A DNA stretch of 64,000 nt from Cadophora sp. MPI-SDFR-AT-0126 (taxonomy: Eukaryota; Ascomycota; Leotiomycetes; Helotiales; Ploettnerulaceae). The position numbers and the translations under genes were made by a program. The stretch covers positions 1,860,001 through 1,924,000 of the forward strand of contig JAGMVK010000009.1 of NCBI GenBank assembly GCA_020747065.1. The letters are read 5' to 3'. Below the pieces are notes generated by a model. That model was given only the letters and a program-made list of their open reading frames with translations. It had not been told where the DNA came from and did not search any database. Of the stretch, positions 56,427 to 64,000 are shown piece after piece (position 1 is the first letter of the stretch; every line of letters begins with the position of its first letter).

Positions 56427-58872
56427 ATGTTGTTTGACACTTTGACGAGCTCGTTGCTCGTTTGTGGTATGCTCTATACAGGGATAGCCACGGCCCAGCA
56501 AAAGAAGAATTATATCATCAATCTCATGCCAAGTGAGACAGGTGCGAGTACCGATGGTTTGGTCCGCAGACAGGAGATACAAGAGGCAGCCACCGTTGAT
56601 CCCGCTTCCATATTGTACAACTACGCGAATGCCCTCGAGGGTTTCGCCGCCACGCTCACTGAGGATGAAGTCAATAGGCTCAACGCTCAACCTCAAGTCG
56701 TGTCCGTAAGAGAGGAGAGAATTTTCAGAAAGCAAACTACCAGAACTCCATTGTTCTTGGGACTTATCGATAGCGATGAATTGCTCGGCACAAGGGATTT
56801 CGAGTACTCCAGCATGTCATCCGGCAAAAGAGAAGTGGATGCTGCCGAGGCGAATATCATTGTTGGCGTATTGGATACCGGAGCCTGGCCGGAGAATCCG
56901 AGCTATGATGATGTTGGCATGCCCGATATTCCCTCTCATTGGAAAGGCTCGTGCGATGTGGGGGAGCAATGGACGACGGCCAACTGCAACAAGAAGCTCA
57001 TCGGCGCAGCCTTCTTCTACCAAGGGTATGCCGCTGTCTATGAGAATAATACTGGTTTACCTCTAAATTTCACCACGGCTGGCCAGATAGGATCCGCTCG
57101 GGACATCGATGGCCATGGAACACACACTTCGACCACAGCTGCTGGCTCTATATCAGCAAATGTCAGTCTTTTCGGGGAAGCATCAGGGACTGCTCGTGGC
57201 ATGGCCAAAGATGCACGCCTAGCCATGTACAAGGTGTGTTGGGATGACTTTTGCTATGAGTCTGATTTGATGGCTGCTATGGATCGGGCCATTGCAGATG
57301 GAGTGAATGTTATATCGGCCTCGATTGGTGGCGGCCCATACTTTGGTGGTGACGCTTTCATCACCGGCTCGTTCGTTGCCATGGAAAAAGGAATCTTTAC
57401 CTCGTTCTCAGGCGGGAACGACGGCCCTGATCCGGCAACTATCTCGAACAACGCACCGTGGATGCTCAACGTGGCTGCCAGCACACTTGATCGTGACTTT
57501 CCGGCGACAGTTATTCTAGGGGATGGGAGGAACTTCACTGGCGTTTCGCTCTACAGTAATGGTGCTGTACCAGATGTTGAACCACTTTCGAGTGACGACG
57601 TCCTTCCTTTGGTCCTGGCTTCTGATGCTGGCTCGAACGTGACAGCTGCTACGCTTTGTCTGGAAGGCAGTCTCGATCCGAAATTGGTCGGTGGAAAGAT
57701 CATCGTTTGCACACGAGGCGTAAATGGGAGAGCAGAAAAGGGCGCTATTGTAAAGGCTGCTGGTGGACGTGGCATGGTACTGGTGAATGGTCCGGCTAAC
57801 GGCGAGGAAATTGTTGCTGATCCGCATGTGCTGCCTGCCATACATATCGGCGCGAAAGCTGGGGCATTGATTTTGGAATATGCTAAATCGGGCAATGCTA
57901 CTGTTTCCTTGGAATTCGAGGGTACCAGGTGAGTAGTAGCACAATCCTTTCAATGGTATTTGTTTGACGACATACCTCTAACGTAATTGCTGATATAGAG
58001 TCGGTGTCCCTGCACCCTTGATGGCTGCCTTTAGCTCGAGAGGGCCAAATGGACCAATCCCTCAAATCATGAAACCTGATATCACTGGCCCAGGTGTGGA
58101 TATTATCGCTGGTTGGACTCGACTTCAGGGTGCTTCTGTTGCACCCAACGACACCCGCAGGGTTGACTATAGCATCATATCCGGGACTTCGATGTCCTGT
58201 CCTCACCTCGCCGGAATATCTGCATACATCATGGCCCGAAGGCCCGGCTGGAGTGTTGCGGCTATCCGATCTGCTATAATGACTACGGCATACACAACCA
58301 CCAAAGGAACTTTAAACACGCTTCTCGATTCCGCGACATCAAATGCTGCGACGCCATTCGACTTTGGAAATGGCCATGTGGATCCGGTCGCTGCTCTCGA
58401 TCCAGGTCTTATCTACGACATCACAGCACAGGAGTATAAAGAATTCATCTGCTCGGTGAACAGCACACAAGCTTTCATGGTCGAAGTGACCAGGAGCAAC
58501 TTCACTTGCGAGGAAGACAAAATGTACAGTCCGTACGCCCTCAACTATCCTTCCTTCGGAGCATTCTACGATTCTTCAGTGACGAACGGGACCTATTTCG
58601 CAAGATTCCCAAGGACTGTCACCAATGTCGGAGGGGCTGGTACATATATTGCGTCCTTGTCGGTTGACGACGAGAGCCTTGTAGAGGCATCTGTGAGCCC
58701 TGGAACGCTGAGTTTTGAGTCCGTGGGCGAGAAGAAAACGTTCGAGGTTGTTGTAAAGATGAAATCACCACACGTAAATGTCACTGATGCTTTCCTGACA
58801 TCTCATGGCAGACTCGAGTGGTCGGATGGGACGCATACAGTTGGCAGCTCTTTGGGCTTTATTTGGGGATGA
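56427..58872 (+). CDS. Secreted plant-type subtilisin-like serine protease (S8A with PA domain)
   Basis: Two exons, 56427-57928 and 57999-58872, with a 70-bp intron; 791 residues. Order: signal peptide (MLFDTLTSSLLVCGMLYTGI, then ATA), I9 propeptide (to about residue 105), catalytic domain, PA insert (about 350-490), Fn3-like C-terminal domain. The triad is Asp150 (VGVLDTGAWPE), His230 (DGHGTHTSTTAAG) and Ser565 (SGTSMSCPHLAG); the oxyanion Asn331 is in FSGGNDGP. The blocks CNKKLIGAAFF, VCTRGVNGRAEKGA, AAFSSRGPN, FGNGHVDPVAALDPGLIYDI and LNYPSFG are characteristic of plant subtilases (SBT1 type) rather than of fungal proteinase-K or cerevisin types. It is probably an apoplastic endopeptidase. 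Transfer from a plant is a real possibility, as proposed for Colletotrichum. Confidence 0.93.
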
Positions 58873-59968
58873 CTTGTTCCATACTTTTTCTTTCTTAGAA
58901 TCAGTTTAACCTGCGCGGCCAACCATGTAGCTGTAACTGGACAGAACAAAAACCACTCTAGAAATGATATTCGGCTGAACTCTCTCAAGTCAAGATCAAG
59001 AATTTCTACCGCACACCTTCTTCCATCCTGTGTTCGCGACCTGGACGTGAAATGAAAAACATTCCTGATCGGTCAGAGCCATCAAGGAGGTTCCCATTTC
59101 TTGTTCTTACTTCCGTTGAAGAACCTCCGTTTGTTTTGTCTTCTAGCTTCAACCCTCTTTCCTCACAAGTTGCTCAAGAGAATGAAACATTCCTGTAAAG
59201 AACCGTTCCTTGTTACCACTAACCTCTACCTTATACATCTTGTCCAATCGTACCGCCCACGCCTGGAAGAATCCTGATTACAAGCAGAGTACATTCAGAG
59301 CAGCCGAATTCACGTCACGCGCGTTGCACAGCCTTCACGATCTCTTGTCTAGGAAGACTTTTCAAGGTCGGGCTCATAGCTCCTGTCTTTGTCATTATAC
59401 ATGACAAGACGTGGTGCTTGTTCCGTATTGGAGACGAATTGAGGAGTTATGAAGTACGGGTGGTTCGTTTTGCGACTTGCAAAGCTAGTGGATCGTGTTG
59501 AACGCTATCACTTTGCCTCTAAACCCGACTACAATCAAGTCGAGAAACTTCCACACATGTTCCAAAGCCATCATTATGCAAAGCTGATTAATCATATCGG
59601 GTACGTCTACAAGGAAGTACATAGACCGCGCCGATTGCGCGTGATATTGATGTTCTAGAACTGGAGGTACGAAATCTCGAATGGTTGCATACCAGCGAGA
59701 ATATTATAGAGTCCAGCTATGCTGCTAATAGATTTACAACGTAGTCCAATGTCCGTATTGATCAAGTCCTTCTGGAAAGTTAGATCCAGGATTTATGATC
59801 ATCAGAAGCTATATTGGTTCATAGTGCTTGGTTTGGCTATTAATAGCTTTGTTTACTAAATTAGGAAGAAATCAATATAAGTGTGCAACTTGCAATGTCC
59901 TGTTCTTTTCCATCCATGCAACCAATTTGAAAACAGATATTGCGTTCTGTGACGCCAGATTTGAGAAC
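58873..59968. other. Intergenic region, no supported gene
   Basis: It holds the 3' flanks of the subtilase and of the RBR relic. Two 60-70 codon frames at 59210-59658 are unrecognised. Confidence 0.5.
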
Positions 59969-60755
59969 CTATATTCTGTGGCGTCGACAGTCTTCGCAGG
60001 CTAGCATATGGCAACGCTTGCAAGACAATATGTACTTGCGATGTCTCGTGCCACAAATCCCACAAACTTTGCCGCGCCGGGATCCTCCAAGTTTAGTGAA
60101 CTGGCCTCTATGATTGCACTCATAGTTCTCTTGTAGTTACCGTGCCATTGCCACCACGCGCTGTTAACGAATTGTGGGTGCCAAGGGCCGTGGTGCCTCT
60201 CTGTCAACAATCTGCTGTGCTCGTCGATCGAGCAGATCCGGCACGTAGTCGCCACATTGGCATTCCTTCCACTTTACTCCGCATCTATAGCAAAACTCGG
60301 CACTGCATCTACAGCTGTGATTTAGATCAGTTCTCAGTTGCACGATGTGTAGCACTAGGAAACACTTACGTCATGTGGTCACAGCCCCCATACCGAAAGA
60401 CCATTTCACCGCAACCAAAACAGGGCTTCCAACCTTGCTCATTCGTGAAATGAATGAGGCTCTGCCTTGCTTCATCTACGGTACATAGCCCATCATGTGC
60501 TAGTGCTTTGCAATGCATACAAGTTCCAGAACCACAGGCATCACAGGACGCGCAATCCGCGGTTCGCTGCGGTGGGGGAAGAAACCTGGCACAATCCGGC
60601 TTTGCGCAGTAGACTCTATTCGTGCTGGTGAACTCCTGTTCAGCACTTCGATACGCAGTCAACTCTTCGACTGAGAAGCTTGCCTCGATGAGCGAGATGT
60701 CAATCTCCTGGTGGTGACATATCGGTGGGAAAAGGTTTTCGTCCTTAACTATTGA
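59969..60755 (-). pseudogene. RBR-type (RING-IBR-RING) E3 ubiquitin ligase remnant
   Basis: Reading leftward: FPPICHHQEIDISLIEASFS, NRVYCAKPDCARFLPPP, ADCASCDACGSGTCMHCK, GWKPCFGCGEMVFRYGGCDHM, then a 55-bp intron (60369-60315), CRCSAEFCYRCGVKWKECQCG, and finally ENYECNHRGQFTKLGG, CGICGTRHRKYILSCKRCHM and ACEDCRRHRI. These are the IBR and second RING blocks with the usual C-terminal Cys cluster. Two in-frame TAA codons (near 60165 and 60139) fall where Gln would fit, consistent with CAA-to-TAA. Upstream of 60755 the frame runs into an AT-rich block and the first RING is missing. Truncated and interrupted, so I call it a pseudogene. Confidence 0.8.
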
Positions 60756-60895
60756 TTAATATCGAAATATTATCGAATATAAGTTAAAAATTAAATATAT
60801 ATATATATACTTAGTCTAATAATATAGAAAATCTCTGTATTTCTAAGAGGGAGTAGGAGATATTAAATTATATAATATCTTAAAACACTACCGAA
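60745..60895. repeat. AT-rich block with a short TA microsatellite
   Basis: About 150 bases are nearly all A/T, with alternating AT from about 60796 to 60811. The block replaces the expected 5' part of the RBR gene. It may be the edge of a decayed, RIP-affected insertion. Confidence 0.6.
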
Positions 60896-61642
60896 TCGCC
60901 TCCAGAAGTGGTCCACTGCCCCTATTCTAGCTGAGACATGCCTTGTATGGGCCTGTGGACCAACAAAAACACTTATCTTCTTTTAACCGAGGACCTCGTC
61001 CTTGTCCCAACTCAATGTGGTGGCATATCTCGCCTCGCTTACCGCCCAAACGTCTCGCTACTGCACCCCTCGTTCCCTCCCGCCAAGATCGAGAGTAAAT
61101 AAATCTCAAAACGCCAAAGAAGATCACAAATTCATAGTATTTCCAGTAGTCGAATTCGGCCCCCTCCCCGTATTATATATCTTTAGCATTCTAGACACGA
61201 GCAAGTACTTCAGCTTTTCAGCATGTACGTATGCGTCAACGGAATACTTAACATGCGTACCTACAGCGGGGAAGCGAGTATGGCGCCATGTTATATCCGC
61301 ACATCGCCTATATCCGCACTTCCTCTCGTCAGCCAGTGCCACGAACGGCAGCCATATTACGAACACGTAACTGATCAGAGAGTCACTAATAACGATATGC
61401 GGAAGTGGAATTAGAAATTGATACTCTAGGCTATCAGTTTTAGTATCAACATTCAAAGCATGCCGATCAATAGTAATCGGTATTTAATGTTTCTGTCATT
61501 CTTGCCTTTCTTACTCCCGGTCGTTGTTTACTATCTCTGACTCTGAGAATCATTCGACTAGTACGATCACAGGAGAGAACTTAATTTTCAGATTTAAACT
61601 TGGATTTCAGAAGAGGTTTTGATCTTTCAGACACGAGACACG
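60896..61642. other. Upstream region of the CoA-transferase gene
   Basis: No supported gene. Short frames on both strands at 60927-61456 are unrecognised. Confidence 0.5.
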
Positions 61643-63587
61643 ATGTCGACAAACGAAGCATATGCGTGCCTGGACAAGCTCCTGGCGAACTTTGGTGCAT
61701 CGAGAGAAAATGGGAAGAGTACTAGTATGTTTCGCTTCCAAACCCCATTCCCAAAGCTTTCTATTTCTCTTACACTCCACACGAGCAACACATTCTTACT
61801 TCTCTTCTAGTAATATTCACAAACCCCGTTTCTCCCTCCTTCCACGGATCAAAAATCAACCTCTCCCTGGTCGGCTCCATTCCCTCAACCGCCTGCGCCG
61901 TCCTCGCCTCCCAGATCCACGAATCGCGCACCGGCCAGAGCCAAATCATTACCACAGACCTCAGTCGCGGCAGCTCCTATATCGACCCCGACGAAGGCAT
62001 GACGCCTTCGCTCAATGGGCAGGAGATCCCAGTCGATGTCGTAATTGGAAATCCATTCTTGAGGAACATTTTTGAGACAAAAGACGGCAGGTTTGTCGTG
62101 CTCAGCGCGGTGTACGTCGACTTGGTGTATAAGTGGCTGACGTTCTTGGGATGTGGACCGGAGGAGGGGGATGTGAGGGAGAGGGTTAGGAGGTGGGAGT
62201 CGGATAGTAAGTTCCTATCTAGCTCTATTTTCCGGCTTTTATTCGAAGATGTGATACTGTATTTTGGTTGAGCACCTCGTTAATGCCAAAGTAAATAGAG
62301 CTCATAACAGCAGCCGCCAAAGCCGGTCTGCCCGCAGCACTCGTCCACAGCGAAGAAGAATGGGCTGCTACTCCACAAGGATCCTACCTTCACTCTAAAC
62401 CCATCGTGCCCATCACAAAGGTGAACAGTACACCGCCCATCCCCTGGCCATCCCAAACCACGACATCAGCATCCACAGCTCGTCCCCTCCAAGGCATCAA
62501 AGTCCTGTGCGCAACACACGCCATAGCCGGACCCAGCGCTGGACGCACATTAGCCGAACACGGCGCGTCCGTCCTCCAAATAATGTTCACACACGGCTTC
62601 GAGCACGCCTTCGTATACAACAACGCAAATCTCGGCTGTGCATCAGCACGCCTCAATTTCCACAAGGTAGCCGACGTCCAGCGTATGTGGGAGCTGATCC
62701 ACGACGCTGATGTCTGGGTAGATAGTTACCGCGATGGGGCTTTGGCGAAGTTCGGGTTTACGGATGAGAAGATGACGGAGAGGAATGGGAAGCTGATTAT
62801 TTCCCATGTGAGATGTTTTGGGTATGGGAGTCCCTGGGGGGATAGGGCAGGCTTTGATATGCAGGGATCGGCGGCGTCGGGGATGATGGCGTACTGTGGA
62901 GAGGGAGCGTTGAAACCGAAGTGGCCGCAAGCATCTGTAAGTCTTTCTCGATTTCTCCTCCTCTCCATATTTTCAAATATCCTCCGCCCAAAGTCCAAGC
63001 TACGTGGAACTCTTCCGGATCTGTCAAACTGACCTACAATCCAGGTAATCAATGACTACACAACCGGCTTCCTTGGCGCTCTTGCAATCCTCAGCACCCT
63101 CCTCCGCCGCTCACAAGAAGGTGGTGCCTATGTCCTCGCACCTTCTCTCGTCGGCACAGCCATGTCCATCCTCAAATACTTCAAAGCCACCCCTTCCTCC
63201 TCCGCCTCCCCTTCCCCCTCAAGCTCTCTCACCATCCTCCCCTCACAACCTCACGCGGTCCCGTCCCCACCCTACCAAATCTCTCGCCAAACCGCCCTCG
63301 GCTACCTCCGCACATGGGCGCCTCTCCCGCAACTATCTCTCACCCCCGCGCGCTACGATCCAATCTTGTTGGTGCCAATTGGAAGTTCGCTGCCGTGTTT
63401 CCCAGGTTCTGAGGAAGGGTTTAAAGTTGAGAGTGTGGAAGCAAGGAGTAAGAAGAATCTGGTGGGGGATGTGGCGGTGGGGGTGTTGCGGAAGTTGAAG
63501 CAGTTGAAGGAGATGAGGGAGGAGTTGGAGGGGTTGGGCGAGAATGAGTGTCGCGAATTCCCTGAGAAGCTACTATTACTGGGATAG
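61643..63587 (+). CDS. CoA-transferase family III (CaiB/BaiF) protein
   Basis: Four exons: 61643-61724, 61811-62206, 62299-62936 and 63045-63587; 552 residues. The first half has IIFTNPVSPSFHGSKINLSL, DVVIGNPFLRNIFETKDGRF and CGPEEGDV. The second half begins PLQGIKVLCATHAIAGPSAG and RTLAEHGASVLQI, the start of the class III fold, followed by ADVWVDSYRDGALAKFGF, VRCFGYGSPWGDRAGFDMQ and VINDYTTGFLGALAIL. Family members move CoA between carboxylic acids (carnitine, oxalate, bile-acid or racemase types). No signal or targeting sequence is obvious. Fungal members of this two-part length are mostly uncharacterised, so the substrate is unknown. The C-terminal part contains a Ser/Pro-rich insert. Confidence 0.88.
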
Positions 63588-63677
63588 GTGATAGGTTCGG
63601 AGAATACTGCTTATTAAACAAATTTTGAGACAATCGAGTAAGATTAAAGATTACAGAAAATTCGACATCAAAGTGCC

Positions 63678-64000
63678 CTACTGTGTCATCGTGAAGCTAT
63701 TTACATCATCAAACAGGGGAAATTCGGAAGCAAGACTTCCGTCGAACTCCCATCCATCGGGCATCAGCCACAATGTATCCATCATCCCAATATCATCTTG
63801 AAGAACATCTAGGTTATCACATGTTTGCTGATTAGGATACAGGGGAGCAGAGACATTGTCGGTTACAGCATCTCCAGTGACCATGGAGGAAGAATCCACA
63901 GTCAGATCCCCAGCGCCATCCCGACGATTCGAGTCCACTTCCAAATCTACACACCTCCATGTCAGCTTTCATTATTCCCAAAGAAGATCAACCTTCACAA
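63678..64000 (-). CDS. C-terminal exon of a gene extending past the window edge
   Basis: The minus-strand frame from about 63945 to the stop at 63678 has no ATG at its 5' end. A plausible acceptor (GTGTGTAG) lies just upstream, so it looks like a last exon whose gene continues to the right. The visible 88 residues are acidic (DNLDVLQDDIGMMDTLWLMP, DGSLASEFPLFDDVNSFTMT), like the activation-type tails of fungal zinc-cluster regulators. That identity is a guess. Its 3' end faces the CoA-transferase gene. Confidence 0.45.

Overview
The window reads as nuclear DNA of a filamentous ascomycete (Pezizomycotina). Genes carry many 45-80 bp GT-AG introns with fungal-type signals. There are HET-domain genes, secreted glycoside hydrolases, a KEX2-type repeat precursor, and a Tc1/mariner copy whose stop codons look like RIP (repeat-induced point mutation) damage. 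The protein set would suit a plant-associated species. I cannot fix the genus; Helotiales/Leotiomycetes is only a guess. Exon coordinates were derived by hand from splice signals and reading-frame continuity.

Layout. 1-10 kb: a 5'-truncated XanA-like 2-oxoglutarate dioxygenase, a second Fe/2OG oxygenase of the isopenicillin-N-synthase fold, a secreted GH31 glucosidase and an aldehyde dehydrogenase. 10.7-14 kb: an AT-hook protein with a C-terminal membrane segment and a BTB-like protein. 13.9-18.6 kb: a GH43+CBM35 exo-beta-1,3-galactanase-like gene and a GH79 beta-glucuronidase-like gene side by side, a plausible arabinogalactan-protein degrading pair. 19.8-26.7 kb: three small two-exon genes for single-pass membrane proteins that each carry a PPxY motif, interspersed with a small secreted protein and an AAA-ATPase relic. 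29.8-30.5 kb: a secreted precursor with six 18-residue repeats separated by Kex2 sites. 31.1-31.3 kb: a tRNA-Tyr gene with the usual anticodon-loop intron plus a second, spliceosomal-looking 65-nt intron inside the T arm. 31.9-37.2 kb: an acidic Glu-rich protein built from phase-0 exons and an amidase-signature enzyme. 38.3-50.2 kb: two HET-domain genes, a fourth PPxY membrane protein, an uncharacterised protein and a secreted Thr-rich protein with a Cys-rich PAN-like tail. 51.6-64 kb: an unknown protein, a subtilase fragment, the dead Tc1 element, a full-length plant-type subtilase, a decayed RBR ubiquitin ligase, a CoA-transferase family III gene and the 3' part of one more gene.

Strongest leads: the double-intron tRNA-Tyr (removing a consensus GT-AG segment rebuilds a perfect T arm and acceptor stem); the six-copy Kex2/dipeptidyl-peptidase-style peptide precursor, whose core I do not recognise; the local family of PPxY single-pass membrane proteins; and the plant-like subtilase with a degenerate partial copy about 4.6 kb upstream.
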